Of a DNA stretch of 64,000 nucleotides, positions 10,687 through 20,261 are shown piece after piece. The DNA is taken from positions 1 to 64,000 of the forward strand of contig UCKM01000011.1 of assembly GCA_900473175.1 (NCBI GenBank), read 5' to 3'. Position numbers and translations under genes: made by a program. The DNA is from Hyphomicrobiales bacterium (lineage in GTDB: Bacteria; Pseudomonadota; Alphaproteobacteria; Rhizobiales; Rhizobiaceae). The notes under the pieces are model-generated. The model saw only the letters and a list, made by a program, of their open reading frames with translations. It searched no databases and was not told where the DNA came from. Numbering within the stretch: the first letter of the stretch is position 1; every line of letters begins with the position of its first letter.

Positions 10687-11517
10687 ATGGTGCGCGCGTG
10701 GAGGAGTATGGGTTCATTCTGTGCGATTGTCGTTGCGATCGCGCTTGGCTGCAGTTCGGCCGCAGCGTCCGATTCCGGCCTGTACCGCGCCCAGGCCGTT
10801 GTATCCGGCCAAGGCGAAGCCAACCGCGCGATAGGGATGGCGCAGTGCCTGGAAGATGTTCTCGTTAAGGTTTCCGGCGACCAGCGCCTGTTGCGCGAGC
10901 CAAAGGTTGCGGTGTTGAAGCAAGAGGCCGCCGCGTTTGCTACGCGTTTCCAGTATCGCGATCGCATGTCGGGCATTCCGATGCATGATGAGCAAGGCTC
11001 CTACGACAGGCCGCACGATCTTGCCGTGCAGTTCGACCCGCCGAAGATAGACGCGTTGTTGCGCGCGCTCGGCCGGCAGCCCTGGCTGTGGCCGCGTCCG
11101 CATGTCGTCGTTTACGTGTCTGTCCTTGGCAGGAAGGACAGCTTCACGCTTGCCAGCGACAGTGATCGCGATCCCGACATGCGCGCGTCACTGGAAGCGG
11201 CGGCCGAACGGGTTGGCCTGCCGATCGCGCTACCGACGAGGCTGCAATTCGCGCAAGAAGGCTGGAATGTCGACACTCTGCCGCAGGCGAGCCTTGCCAA
11301 GCTGGATGAGGCGGCCAGCGCCGACCATGGCGATCTTGCTCTAGCGGGAAATCTGATCTGGAGCGACCAGGCGCTCGGCTGGATAGCCGAGTGGCGATTG
11401 GGTTCGAAAGGCAGGGCCTATCACTGGCAAGTGCGCGGCGTCGGGTTCGATGATGCCTTTCGCAACGGAATGCACGGCGCTGCTCAGGTGCTTTCCGGTA
11501 ATGGTGAACCGGAATAG
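10687..11517 (+). CDS. exported protein with DUF2066 domain
   Basis: A 276-residue secreted or periplasmic protein of unknown function. It has a signal peptide (hydrophobic run near residues 9-23). The motif RAIGMAQCLEDVLVKVSGDQRLL matches my memory of the DUF2066 signature (AL..VLVKVSG). A second conserved part, PHVVVYVSVLGRKDSF, follows near residue 135. ATG 10687 is chosen because GGAG lies about 7 bases upstream. It follows the other exported DUF protein by about 50 bp on the same strand and could be cotranscribed. Confidence 0.78.
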   Translation: MVRAWRSMGSFCAIVVAIALGCSSAAASDSGLYRAQAVVSGQGEANRAIGMAQCLEDVLVKVSGDQRLLREPKVAVLKQEAAAFATRFQYRDRMSGIPMHDEQGSYDRPHDLAVQFDPPKIDALLRALGRQPWLWPRPHVVVYVSVLGRKDSFTLASDSDRDPDMRASLEAAAERVGLPIALPTRLQFAQEGWNVDTLPQASLAKLDEAASADHGDLALAGNLIWSDQALGWIAEWRLGSKGRAYHWQVRGVGFDDAFRNGMHGAAQVLSGNGEPE

Positions 11518-11686
11518 TCCGCACCGTAGAGGCATTGCAAAAGGCATCATTTGAGGGATAAGCGGTTGGTGGCCGTTGCTTCCTCCATGAATCTTGGCGG
11601 GAGTTTGCCCTGATCAGTAGCCTTGCAGCGGGACGAGTTACACCGCCCACTTGTTTGCTGGCTGATTCTTGTTTAGGCGATGGCGC

Positions 11687-12376
11687 ATGAAACTGCTTGC
11701 GCTCGATACCGCTGCCAATCTCTGTTCCGTCGCCGTGCTCGACGTTGATTCCGGAATTGTCCTGGCGGCGGTCAGCGAAGATATCGGCAAAGGCCATGCC
11801 GAGCGCCTGATGGGCGTGATCGAGAATGTTATCAAAAAAGCGGAAATGGACTTCAGCGGGATCGGCAAGATCGCAGTGAGCATTGGTCCGGGCTCGTTCA
11901 CCGGCGTGCGCGTCGGCGTTGCGACCGCGCGTGGTTTCGCGCTCGCGCTGAAGTGCCCGGCGGTCGGCATCAGTACATTGCAGGCTTTGGCCTTCGATGC
12001 GGCGCAATTGTTCCCCGGCAGGCCAGTCCTGTCGATCATCGATGCGCGGCGCGACGAGGTTTATGCGCAGTTCTTCGGTGAGGATGGTTCAGCGGAATCC
12101 GAGCCAATGGTGACCGCGCTTGCGCTCGTCATGGGCCGGTTGACCGAACTGGGCAACACCCACGTCCTTTCGGGGTCCGGTGCAGCACTTATCAATGAAA
12201 AGCTGGATAAGCCGCTTGATGTTGCTAGGACCACTGCGACCGGCAGCATCGAAGCCTTCGCCCGGCTTGGCGCAATCAGTCTTGCCGGTGGGGACGCGCC
12301 CAAGCCGCTCTATCTGCGCGGCCTTGATGTCAAGCCGCAACAGGGCTTTGTGATGAAAAGGAAGGGCGCCGAATGA
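11687..12376 (+). CDS. tsaB: tRNA threonylcarbamoyladenosine biosynthesis protein TsaB
   Basis: TsaB is the inactive Gcp-like partner of TsaD in t6A37 synthesis on ANN-decoding tRNAs. The 229-residue protein begins MKLLALDTAA and carries the family signature GPGSFTGVRVG (residues 67-77). The ATG at 11687 is used rather than in-frame upstream TTG codons. Its last codons overlap rimI as ATGA; the tsaB-rimI pairing is common in bacteria and supports both calls. The 168 bp upstream hold no gene and probably the promoter, which I could not define. Confidence 0.96.
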   Translation: MKLLALDTAANLCSVAVLDVDSGIVLAAVSEDIGKGHAERLMGVIENVIKKAEMDFSGIGKIAVSIGPGSFTGVRVGVATARGFALALKCPAVGISTLQALAFDAAQLFPGRPVLSIIDARRDEVYAQFFGEDGSAESEPMVTALALVMGRLTELGNTHVLSGSGAALINEKLDKPLDVARTTATGSIEAFARLGAISLAGGDAPKPLYLRGLDVKPQQGFVMKRKGAE

Positions 12377-12873
12377 TCGGCTTTCCGTTTGATAATCTGC
12401 GCCCGCGCAGTTTCGTCATCGAACCGCTTGTGCGGGCAGACTCTGCAGATATCGCCGGCATTCACGACGTCACATTCCGCCGGCCGTGGAGTGACGATGA
12501 TTTTCACGCTCTGCTTGCTGACCAGAATGTGTTTGGGTTCATTGCGCGTGAAGAGGGAAACCGAAAGGCGCAGCCTGGCGGCTTTGTCCTCGCACGGCTT
12601 TTATTGGACGAAGCTGAGATACTGACCATCGCGGTCGCGCCGCAGGCGCAGCGCAAGGGTCTGGGCCATGCTTTGATGGATGCAACACTGCGGCATCTGC
12701 ACAACGCGCGCGCCAGCATGCTCTTCCTTGAGGTCGACGAACTCAACACTCCGGCGCTGGCGCTTTATCGCGGGCTTGGCTTCAAGCAGGTCGGCAAACG
12801 CCCAGGCTATTACGAAACGTCCACCGGTCGCTCCTCCGCATTGACCATGCGCCGCGATCTGAAAGTCCGCTAG
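12373..12873 (+). CDS. rimI: ribosomal protein bS18-alanine N-acetyltransferase RimI
   Basis: GNAT enzyme that acetylates the N-terminal alanine of ribosomal protein S18. Of 166 residues, the acetyl-CoA motif is LTIAVAPQAQRKGLGHALM (about residues 79-97), followed by LEVDELNTPALALYRGLGFKQVGKRPGYY, the typical RimI C-terminal part. It overlaps tsaB by 4 bp, and the next gene starts directly after its TAG, making a tsaB-rimI-acyltransferase operon. RimI-like GNATs are hard to separate from one another, but the context is persuasive. Confidence 0.9.
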   Translation: MIGFPFDNLRPRSFVIEPLVRADSADIAGIHDVTFRRPWSDDDFHALLADQNVFGFIAREEGNRKAQPGGFVLARLLLDEAEILTIAVAPQAQRKGLGHALMDATLRHLHNARASMLFLEVDELNTPALALYRGLGFKQVGKRPGYYETSTGRSSALTMRRDLKVR

Positions 12874-13722
12874 ATGGCCTGGTTGCGCTTTATTGTCATG
12901 GCGGCGGCGTTCGTCCTTGCCATCCTCGTCCTTGTGCCCTTGCAATACATGTTCCTGAAGACAGGTTTGGGGCCCCGTATAGCGACGCCGATGCTGTTTC
13001 ATCGGATCGTAACCCGGCTGCTCGGCTTCCGCGTCCATGTGCATGGGGAAATGGCGAAGGACCGGCCGCTTCTCCTTACCGCCAACCACACGTCCTGGAC
13101 TGACATCGTCATCCTCGGTTCATTGCGGGAAATGGCATTCATCGCCAAGGCAGAAGTGGCGAAGTGGCCGCTATTCGGCATGTTGGCCAAGCTCCAGCGC
13201 ACGGTTTTCATCGAGCGGGAAAAGCGCGGCAAAACGCATCATCAGGCCAGCGAGATCGCAGTCCGCCTCGCCGCCGGCGACCCGATGGTGCTGTTTGCGG
13301 AAGGTACGACTTCGGACGGCAACCGCGTCCTTCCCTTCAAGACTTCGCTTTTTGGAGCTGCGCAGGTGGCAATTCGCGACACCGACGTCGAAACAGTCAC
13401 TGTACAGCCCGTGGCGATTGCCTATACGCGCGTTCACGGCATTCCGATGGGCCGCGTGCATCGGCCGATCGTTGCCTGGCCGGGCGACGTGCCGCTTGGT
13501 CCAAGCCTGATTGGCCTCTTGAAGGACGGCGCCGTCGATGTCGACGTGTGGTTCGGCGAGCCTGTCGTAATTGACGGCAAGAGCGACCGCAAAGCCCTGG
13601 CGCGGACGATGGAAGGAAGGGTGCGCGCCATGGTACAGACATCACTGATGGGACGCGACCTTGTCGCCCAGTTGGATGAAACCGACGATCCCGCTATTCC
13701 GGACCCGGCCAAAAGTGGCTGA
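12874..13722 (+). CDS. 1-acylglycerol-3-phosphate acyltransferase family (PlsC/OlsA-like)
   Basis: A 282-residue membrane-associated acyltransferase. An N-terminal helix (about residues 4-24) precedes the catalytic HX4D motif NHTSWTD (about residues 70-76) and the phosphate-binding [12 protein letters not shown] (about 143-154). Family members acylate lysophosphatidate or, for OlsA, lyso-ornithine lipid. I recall olsA of Sinorhizobium between rimI/tsaB and miaB, the same position as here, so OlsA is the favoured reading, by synteny only. No spacer separates it from rimI. Confidence 0.88.
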   Translation: MAWLRFIVMAAAFVLAILVLVPLQYMFLKTGLGPRIATPMLFHRIVTRLLGFRVHVHGEMAKDRPLLLTANHTSWTDIVILGSLREMAFIAKAEVAKWPLFGMLAKLQRTVFIEREKRGKTHHQASEIAVRLAAGDPMVLFAEGTTSDGNRVLPFKTSLFGAAQVAIRDTDVETVTVQPVAIAYTRVHGIPMGRVHRPIVAWPGDVPLGPSLIGLLKDGAVDVDVWFGEPVVIDGKSDRKALARTMEGRVRAMVQTSLMGRDLVAQLDETDDPAIPDPAKSG

Positions 13723-13805
13723 GGGGATCGGGAAAATGCGGTCAACTCGAGAATCGACAGCCTTTCTGCTTCTATTCGAGCTCAAAAAGCTCTAGAAGCC
13801 TGCGC

Positions 13806-15257
13806 ATGGACGATATCAGTATCAATCACAAGCCGGATGGCAGTTCCGGATCCGAGACGCATTCGCCTGCCCTTGCCAATACCCGCAAGGTCTACGTGAA
13901 GACCTATGGCTGCCAGATGAACGTCTATGACAGCCAGCGGATGGCCGATAGCCTTGCAGCCGAGGGTTATACTTCAACCGACACGGCCGACGATGCTGAT
14001 CTGGTGTTGATCAATACTTGTCATATACGCGAGAAGGCTTCCGAGAAGCTCTATTCGGCGCTTGGCCGTCTGCGCAAGATGAAGGATGCGCGCGCCAGGG
14101 AGGGCCGTGAGTTGACCGTTGGCGTCGCCGGCTGTGTCGCACAGGCCGAGGGAGACGAAATCACACGCCGGGCGCCCGTGGTCGATCTTGTCGTCGGTCC
14201 GCAGACCTATCACCGGTTGCCGCAGGCCCTGGCCCGCGTCCGGCAGGGCGAACGCGTGGTCGAGACCGAATATGCGATCGAAGACAAATTCGAACATTTG
14301 CCAACGCCGCAGAAAGAACAAACCAGAAGCCGCGGCGTCACGGCATTTTTGACCGTGCAGGAAGGTTGCGACAAATTCTGCACCTTCTGCGTCGTTCCAT
14401 ATACCCGCGGTTCGGAAGTATCGCGGCCCGTCGCTCAGATCCTGAAAGAGGCGGAAAAGCTCGCCGATGCGGGCGTGCGCGAACTGACGCTGCTCGGCCA
14501 GAACGTCAATGCCTGGCACGGGATGAGCACGGATGGCCGCGAATGGGGCCTGGGCGAGTTGCTCTATCGGCTGGCCGAAATTCCAGGCATCGCCCGTCTG
14601 CGCTATGTGACCAGCCATCCGCGCGACATGGATGACGCGCTGATTGCCGCACATCGTGATCTTAATGTTTTGATGCCCTATCTGCATCTCCCGGTTCAAT
14701 CGGGCTCGGACCGCATCCTCAAGGCGATGAATCGCAAGCACACCGGCAGCGACTATTTGCGCCTGATCGAGCGCATTCGGATGGCGCGTTCCGATATCGC
14801 GCTCTCCGGCGATTTTATCGTCGGCTTCCCGGGCGAAACCGAGGATGACTTCGAGGCAACGATGGAGATGGTGCGCAATGTAACCTATGCGGCTGCCTAT
14901 TCGTTCAAGTATTCGCCGCGCCCCGGCACGCCTGGCGCCGATATGGACAACCACGTTGAGGAAGCGGTGAAGGATGTAAGGCTGCAGCGTCTGCAGGCTT
15001 TGCTCAGCGAACAGCAATATGCCTTCCAGCGCAGTCTCGTCGGGAAATCCGTGGACGTCCTGATCGAAAAGGCTGGAAGAGTGCCGGGACAGATGGTCGG
15101 ACGATCTCCCTGGTTACAACCTGTAATTATCGATGTACACGGCGGTCGAATCGGCGACATTATCCAGGTACGAATCATCGACACCGGCACCAATAGCCTG
15201 ATTGGGGTGCGGGAGATGAACTCGGCGAGCCATGGAACTATATATGAGACTGTGTAA
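13806..15257 (+). CDS. miaB: tRNA (ms2i6A37) methylthiotransferase MiaB
   Basis: Radical-SAM enzyme that adds the methylthio group to i6A37 of tRNAs. The 483-residue protein has the UPF0004 domain with cluster cysteines C36, C72 and C110, then the radical-SAM cysteines C188, C192 and C195 in [17 protein letters not shown], and a C-terminal TRAM domain (about residues 390-455). The N-terminus is about 25 residues longer than minimal MiaB. The 83-bp spacer upstream holds a short GAGCT/AGCTC hairpin at 13778-13792. It leads the miaB-phoH-ybeY-corC-lnt cluster. Confidence 0.97.
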   Translation: MDDISINHKPDGSSGSETHSPALANTRKVYVKTYGCQMNVYDSQRMADSLAAEGYTSTDTADDADLVLINTCHIREKASEKLYSALGRLRKMKDARAREGRELTVGVAGCVAQAEGDEITRRAPVVDLVVGPQTYHRLPQALARVRQGERVVETEYAIEDKFEHLPTPQKEQTRSRGVTAFLTVQEGCDKFCTFCVVPYTRGSEVSRPVAQILKEAEKLADAGVRELTLLGQNVNAWHGMSTDGREWGLGELLYRLAEIPGIARLRYVTSHPRDMDDALIAAHRDLNVLMPYLHLPVQSGSDRILKAMNRKHTGSDYLRLIERIRMARSDIALSGDFIVGFPGETEDDFEATMEMVRNVTYAAAYSFKYSPRPGTPGADMDNHVEEAVKDVRLQRLQALLSEQQYAFQRSLVGKSVDVLIEKAGRVPGQMVGRSPWLQPVIIDVHGGRIGDIIQVRIIDTGTNSLIGVREMNSASHGTIYETV

Positions 15258-15285
15258 GGGCTGAACACTTCTTTAGGAGAGCCGT

Positions 15286-16305
15286 TTGAACGCCACCGAA
15301 AAACTGAAACCTGCTTCCTCGGGAGCCTCGGATCTGGCGCATATCGTACTGACATTTGACAATAACCGGCTGGCGAGTGCGCTGTTCGGCCAGTTCGATG
15401 AAAATCTCGCCCGCATCGAGCAGAAATTGGGTGTCGACGTTCGCTCAAAGGGAAACCAGCTTGCCATTCGCGGGGAGCCAACCGCAACCGAGCAGGCGCG
15501 CCGGGCCCTCGACCGTCTCTACGAACAACTTCAGAATGGCCATGACATTTCGGCATCCGATGTCGATGGGGCGCTGCGCATGGCGATTGCCGCCGATGAC
15601 CAACTGACACTCCCCACCATGGAAAACAAGAGCAAGATGGCTGCTGCCCAGATATCGACCCGCAAGAAGACGATCTTTGCCCGCACGCCAACGCAGGACG
15701 CCTACATGCGAGCGCTCGATCGCTCCGAGATGGTGTTCGGGGTCGGCCCGGCTGGCACCGGCAAGACCTATCTGGCCGTCGCCCATGCGGCGATGCTGTT
15801 GGAACGCGGTCTCGTGGACCGGATCATTCTGTCGCGTCCGGCGGTGGAAGCGGGCGAACGGCTCGGCTTTCTTCCCGGCGACATGAAGGAGAAGGTCGAT
15901 CCCTATCTGCGCCCGCTATATGACGCCCTCTATGACATGATGCCAGCAGACAAAGTGGAGCGGGCGATTGCAGCAGGCGTTATCGAAATTGCGCCGCTCG
16001 CTTTCATGCGCGGACGCACGCTTGCGCACTCGGCCATCATTCTCGACGAAGCCCAGAACACCACATCCATGCAGATGAAAATGTTCCTGACGCGCCTTGG
16101 CGAGAATGCGCGCATGATCATCACCGGTGATCCGAGCCAGATAGATCTTCCCACCGGCCAGAAGTCGGGGCTTGTTGAGGCTCTCAAGATTCTGGACGGT
16201 GTGAGCGGTATCGTTACAGTCCGCTTTACCGACGTTGATGTGGTCCGCCATCCACTCGTCGCCGCGATCGTCCGGGCTTACGACAAGGAAGGCGCCAAGC
16301 CATAA
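15286..16305 (+). CDS. phoH: PhoH-like ATPase
   Basis: A 339-residue PhoH family P-loop ATPase; its partnership with YbeY in RNA metabolism is suggested by conserved gene order. Walker A is GPAGTGKT (154-161) and Walker B lies in [11 protein letters not shown] (about 246-256), with [20 protein letters not shown] downstream. The N-terminal 110 residues contain a KH-like segment. The start is TTG at 15286, preceded at optimal distance by AGGAGA (15275-15280), so the rare start is well supported. ybeY begins 17 bp after the stop. Confidence 0.95.
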   Translation: MNATEKLKPASSGASDLAHIVLTFDNNRLASALFGQFDENLARIEQKLGVDVRSKGNQLAIRGEPTATEQARRALDRLYEQLQNGHDISASDVDGALRMAIAADDQLTLPTMENKSKMAAAQISTRKKTIFARTPTQDAYMRALDRSEMVFGVGPAGTGKTYLAVAHAAMLLERGLVDRIILSRPAVEAGERLGFLPGDMKEKVDPYLRPLYDALYDMMPADKVERAIAAGVIEIAPLAFMRGRTLAHSAIILDEAQNTTSMQMKMFLTRLGENARMIITGDPSQIDLPTGQKSGLVEALKILDGVSGIVTVRFTDVDVVRHPLVAAIVRAYDKEGAKP

Positions 16306-16322
16306 GGCTGGGCGGCATCAGA

Positions 16323-16820
16323 TTGATCGATATTGACATACTGGTTGAAACGGAAGGTTGGGCAGACGAGTCCAGCCTCAGCGAACTCTCGGTACGCGCC
16401 ATCGCTGCCGCCTGGCAGGAACTTGATGGCGGCGTCCAGCCCGAAAGCGAGCTCAGTCTCGTCTTCACGGATGACGCAGCCATCAGGGAACTCAACAACG
16501 ACTGGCGTGACAAGGACAAGCCGACCAACGTCCTGTCGTTCCCGGCTTTTCCGCTGAAGGCGGGCCAGAGGCCCGGTCCCATGCTTGGCGACATCGTCAT
16601 TGCCAGGGAAACGGTGGCGCGTGAAGCGCTTGACGAGGAGAAATCCTTCGATCATCACCTGACGCACCTTATCATCCATGGATTTCTGCATCTGCTGGGC
16701 TATGATCACCTTAGCGAGGACGAAGCAGAGGAGATGGAAGGGCTGGAGCGCAAAATTCTTGCGCGTCTTGCAATTCCGGACCCATATGCGCTATCCGTCA
16801 TTGACGATCAATCCGATTGA
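16323..16820 (+). CDS. ybeY: endoribonuclease YbeY
   Basis: Metal-dependent endoribonuclease acting in 16S rRNA 3'-end maturation and ribosome quality control. The zinc motif [11 protein letters not shown] supplies H119, H123 and H129. The 165-residue length is normal. The start appears to be TTG at 16323 with only a weak upstream ribosome site, suggesting coupling to phoH 17 bp upstream. The stop lies only 5 bp before the corC start, and the ribosome site of corC overlaps it. The phoH-ybeY-corC-lnt order is widely conserved in Proteobacteria. Confidence 0.96.
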   Translation: MIDIDILVETEGWADESSLSELSVRAIAAAWQELDGGVQPESELSLVFTDDAAIRELNNDWRDKDKPTNVLSFPAFPLKAGQRPGPMLGDIVIARETVAREALDEEKSFDHHLTHLIIHGFLHLLGYDHLSEDEAEEMEGLERKILARLAIPDPYALSVIDDQSD

Positions 16821-16825
16821 GGACC

Positions 16826-17914
16826 ATGTCTGACACGTCACACCAGAACGATCCTGCCGCACCCTCGAGAGGGACAACGGGGCAGGAAAGTGATGCCGAA
16901 GGGCAAAGTAGCACCAGGGCGCAAAATGCAGAAAAGCGCTCAATTCTTTCAACGATATTTCCGTTCTTGCGCCCCAGGCCGCTAACCTCCCTGAGGGAGG
17001 ATATCGACGCAGCTCTGGCAGAAGCTCATCATGGCGATGCCGCGTTCTCTCCCGAAGAGCGTGCCATGCTGCACAATATTCTTCGTTTGCGCGAGTTGCG
17101 CGTCGAGGACGTCATGATTCCGCGCGCTGATATCGAGGCGGTGGAAGTGTCGACAACGCTGGGTGATCTTCTGGAGGTGTTCGAGAAGTCGGGACACTCA
17201 CGCATGCCCGTGTTTGCGGGAACGCTGGATGATCCGCGTGGCATGGTGCACATCCGCGATGTCGTCAACCACATCACCAAAGTTTCCCGGATCAAGGCAC
17301 CGCGCAAGACCGCAGCCAGAGGCCAAAAACCACCGGCATCAGCCAAGTTCAATCTTGCCAACGTCGATCTGTCAAAGACGATCGCAGAATTGAGCCTGAT
17401 GCGACCAATTCTGTTCGTGCCTCCGTCAATGCTGGCCAATGACCTCATGGGTCGCATGCAGGCTCAACGCATTCAGATCGCGCTTGTCATCGATGAATAT
17501 GGCGGAACGGACGGTCTGGTTTCGCTCGAAGATATCGTGGAGATGGTCGTCGGCGACATCGAAGACGAGCATGACGACGATGAAGTGATGATTGTCGAAG
17601 AACCGGAGGGTGTTTTCGTCGCCGATGCCCGGGCCGACCTCGACGAAGTCTCGCAAAAGATCGGCGGCGGATTTGTCGTCGGCGAGCATGGCGACGATGT
17701 GGATACGGTCGGCGGGCTGATCTTCTCAATCCTTGGCCGAATTCCCGTGCGCGGCGAAATGCTGCAAGCCGTACCCGGTTACGAATTCCACGTTCTGGAG
17801 GCGGACCCGCGTCGTATCCGCAAGGTCCGGATCGTACCTCTGCGCCATGTCGAACGCCGCCCGCGTGCCACGCGCCAAGGCACCGTGGATGAGCCGGCAG
17901 AAACGGACAAATGA
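16826..17914 (+). CDS. corC: CorC/TlyC (HlyC) family CBS-domain protein
   Basis: A 362-residue cytosolic protein with a CBS-domain pair (about residues 90-225; VEDVMIPRADIEAVEV, then LVIDEYGGTDGLVSLEDIVE) and a C-terminal CorC/HlyC transporter-associated domain (about 245-325). Relatives are annotated as magnesium/cobalt efflux proteins or hemolysins, yet no membrane domain is present here, so the biochemical role is not settled. ATG 16826 has GAGGA upstream. It overlaps no gene, but a TTG of the downstream frame follows the stop directly. Confidence 0.9.
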   Translation: MSDTSHQNDPAAPSRGTTGQESDAEGQSSTRAQNAEKRSILSTIFPFLRPRPLTSLREDIDAALAEAHHGDAAFSPEERAMLHNILRLRELRVEDVMIPRADIEAVEVSTTLGDLLEVFEKSGHSRMPVFAGTLDDPRGMVHIRDVVNHITKVSRIKAPRKTAARGQKPPASAKFNLANVDLSKTIAELSLMRPILFVPPSMLANDLMGRMQAQRIQIALVIDEYGGTDGLVSLEDIVEMVVGDIEDEHDDDEVMIVEEPEGVFVADARADLDEVSQKIGGGFVVGEHGDDVDTVGGLIFSILGRIPVRGEMLQAVPGYEFHVLEADPRRIRKVRIVPLRHVERRPRATRQGTVDEPAETDK

Positions 17915-17971
17915 TTGGCGCAAGTCTCACCATTTAGGATTGCGGGAAAATCGGAAGGGGTGGGGCACGGC

Positions 17972-19561
17972 ATGATCCAGCGTCTGGCCGGAAGAATAAT
18001 TCTGCTGTCGGGTTGGAAGCGTGTCGCTCTCGCCTTTTTCATGGGCGCACTGGCGAGTTTCGCCCTGCCGCCTTATGACTTCTTCGCAGTCTGCTTCGTA
18101 TCGTTCCCCGTTCTCGTTTGGCTCATTGATGGCGCCGTAGACAATGCCGGCGCCGGCCCCATCCGCCGATTGTTGCCGGCTGCAATGATTGGCTGGTGGT
18201 TTGGTTTCGGCTACTTCGTTGCCGGGCTTTGGTGGATCGGCAATGCGCTCCTCGTCGATGCGGCCAATTTCGCGTGGGCCGTGCCTTTCGCTGTACTCGG
18301 GCTGCCAGCCTTCCTTGCGATCTTCTATGCCTTTGCCACTGCACTCGCCCGGCTGTTATGGAGTGACGGGCTCGGCCGCGTTCTGGCCTTGGCCTTCGGC
18401 TTTGGCATGACCGAGTGGTTACGTTCCTTCATCCTCACCGGGTTTCCCTGGAATGCGATCGGCTATGCGGCCATGCCAGTACCGTTGCTGATGCAGTCAT
18501 CGGTCATTGTCGGCCTGCTGGCGATGAATGCACTTGCCGTGTTCGTGTTTGCCATGCCGGCGCTGTTTGCTGGCCGCCGAGATCTTAAGACCGGGCTGGT
18601 TCTTGCGCTCGTTCTCGTTGGCGTCCACGTCGGATTTGGCGCCTATCGCCTTGGCACGGCAACGGTCGATCCGAAGGGACCGCAGGTTCGCATTGTTCAG
18701 CCATCCATTGCACAGGACCTCAAATGGGACGCCGAGGCACAGCGCGGAATTCTCGACCGAACCCTTGCTCTAACTGGCGCGGCACCGAAGGACGGCAAGT
18801 CCAAACCGCAGGTGATCGTCTGGCCGGAGACGGCCATTCCCTACATCGTCACCAAGACGCCTGAGGCGCTGAAGAGCATTGCCGATACGCTGACCGAGGG
18901 TCAAGTCCTGCTCGCCGGGGCGATCCGCATGGAGGAGCCAGGCGGCGGGCAGGAACCGCTCTATTATAATTCCATCTACGCCATCGACAGCGAGGGCGAG
19001 ATTACCGGCGCCGCTGACAAGGTCCACCTCGTCCCGTTCGGCGAGTATGTGCCGATGGAGCGCATCCTGCGCAGATTGGGTGTCAGCGAAGTTGTGGAAA
19101 TGCCTGGCGGATTCACGGCTGCAACGACGCGGCGTTCGCTCACGGCAATGGAAAATTTCACTGTTCTGCCGCTGATCTGTTACGAGGCGATCTTCCCTGC
19201 GGGACTGAGTTATGAAGGTCCGCGCGCCGATGCGATTATCAACGTGACCAATGATGCCTGGTATGGGGACACGCCCGGCCCTTACCAGCATTTCCGGCAA
19301 GCGCAGTTGCGCGCGGTTGAGCAGGGGCTCCCGCTTGTCAGGGCCGCAAACAACGGTCTTTCCGCGATTGTCGATCCCTATGGACGAATCGTCGATGGAT
19401 TGGCGCTCAACGCGGTTGGAGTTGCAGATGCCACGCTACCCGCTAAGGTTGATGTACCTGTGGGCGAGCGCACGCGTCGCTTACAATTTTGGATTGTAAT
19501 TGGCATTATATTGATTGTAACGCTGGCGTATTTTTTGCGTCAGCGGACAAGGTTTGGTTGA
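17972..19561 (+). CDS. lnt: apolipoprotein N-acyltransferase
   Basis: Inner-membrane enzyme that adds the third acyl chain to lipoproteins. The N-terminal half has about six to seven membrane helices; the C-terminal half is a nitrilase-fold domain with the catalytic triad E286 (WPETAIPY), K350 (DKVHLVPFGEY) and C403 (LICYEAIFP), numbering from the chosen start. A last helix lies near the C-terminus. ATG 17972 (MIQRLAGRIILLSGWKR, 529 residues) matches rhizobial Lnt starts better than an in-frame TTG at 17915. It ends the miaB-lnt cluster. Confidence 0.96.
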   Translation: MIQRLAGRIILLSGWKRVALAFFMGALASFALPPYDFFAVCFVSFPVLVWLIDGAVDNAGAGPIRRLLPAAMIGWWFGFGYFVAGLWWIGNALLVDAANFAWAVPFAVLGLPAFLAIFYAFATALARLLWSDGLGRVLALAFGFGMTEWLRSFILTGFPWNAIGYAAMPVPLLMQSSVIVGLLAMNALAVFVFAMPALFAGRRDLKTGLVLALVLVGVHVGFGAYRLGTATVDPKGPQVRIVQPSIAQDLKWDAEAQRGILDRTLALTGAAPKDGKSKPQVIVWPETAIPYIVTKTPEALKSIADTLTEGQVLLAGAIRMEEPGGGQEPLYYNSIYAIDSEGEITGAADKVHLVPFGEYVPMERILRRLGVSEVVEMPGGFTAATTRRSLTAMENFTVLPLICYEAIFPAGLSYEGPRADAIINVTNDAWYGDTPGPYQHFRQAQLRAVEQGLPLVRAANNGLSAIVDPYGRIVDGLALNAVGVADATLPAKVDVPVGERTRRLQFWIVIGIILIVTLAYFLRQRTRFG

Positions 19562-19595
19562 CATATCAGACGTTTGCCTGTCAATGATGCCGCAT

Positions 19596-19624
19596 TTGGT
19601 ACGTTGCCTTATTGATGATAAAAT
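19596..19624 (+). promoter_or_regulatory. candidate promoter of the XRE regulator gene
   Basis: TTGGTA (19596-19601), a 17-bp spacer and TAAAAT (19619-19624) match sigma-70-type hexamers at 4/6 and 5/6 positions. Transcription would begin near 19631, giving a leader of about 30 bases before the ATG at 19662. The surrounding 100 bp are clearly AT-richer than the flanking genes. Confidence 0.55.
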
Positions 19625-19661
19625 CAATTTTTAGTTCAATTTCCATACGAATGAGATTTTC

Positions 19662-20075
19662 ATGTCCGATATTACGAATAAAAAGAGACCCAATCCCGTA
19701 GACGTACACGTTGGTGCGCGAATCCGTTTGCGCCGTAACATGATCGGCCTAAGCCAGGAAAAGCTTGGTGAAAGCCTTGGAATTACCTTCCAGCAAATCC
19801 AGAAATACGAGAAGGGTATGAACCGCGTTGGGGCCAGCCGATTGCAGGCTATTGGCAATATCCTCAACGTGCCGGTCACTTTTTTCTTCGACGACATGCC
19901 CGGCCAGCCGGAAAAGCCGAAGGGCTTCGATGAGGAGAGTGAAACGACCTATATCGTCGGCTTTCTCAACAGCTCAGAGGGTATTCAGCTCGCCCGTGCT
20001 TTCGCGAAGATCTCGGATGCAAAAATCAGACGCAAGGTTCTCGAGCTGGTTCGCACCTTGGGCCTCGAAGACTGA
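19662..20075 (+). CDS. XRE-family helix-turn-helix regulator
   Basis: A 137-residue DNA-binding protein. The Cro/C1-type helix-turn-helix spans about residues 17-75 (VGARIRLRRNMIGLSQEKLGES, FQQIQKYEKGMNRVGASRLQAIGNIL). The remainder has a conserved C-terminal part ending RRKVLELVRTLGLED. Rhizobia carry a close homologue in the same place between lnt and metK, so it is a core regulator and not a phage remnant; its targets are not evident from sequence. A promoter-like element lies 40-65 bp upstream. Confidence 0.92.
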   Translation: MSDITNKKRPNPVDVHVGARIRLRRNMIGLSQEKLGESLGITFQQIQKYEKGMNRVGASRLQAIGNILNVPVTFFFDDMPGQPEKPKGFDEESETTYIVGFLNSSEGIQLARAFAKISDAKIRRKVLELVRTLGLED

Positions 20076-20261
20076 TTAGATCAGGGCCCCAACGCCGTTG
20101 CCACGTCGAACTGGCTCGCGAGCGAGGCAAAAAAATTCTCGACGCGGCGTCTGTTTGAAAATGAAAGCAATTGACTGACTCACCTGAGCTTGGCAAAGAC
20201 TAGGCGGCCCACCCGATCTTGGTCAGGCGGGGCGTTGGTTTGCTTTCAAGAGGGGTTCCCC
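20076..20261 (+). promoter_or_regulatory. metK upstream region
   Basis: This 186-bp gene-free region should hold the metK promoter. TTGACT at 20171-20176 is a good -35 candidate, but the matching -10 (CAAAGA) is poor. The ribosome site lies in a short GGGG/CCCC foldback (GGGGTTCCCC at 20252-20261) directly before the GTG start. I could not match the leader to the SAM riboswitch classes I know. Confidence 0.3.

Noticed and set aside
20076-20261. SAM riboswitch before metK
   Set aside because: The leader does not show the conserved elements of SAM-I, SAM-II or SAM/SAH riboswitches that I know; needs a covariance-model search.
20190-20261. Longer MetK start at 20190
   Set aside because: Adds 24 residues unlike any MetK; GTG 20262 has an ideal ribosome site and matches the family start.
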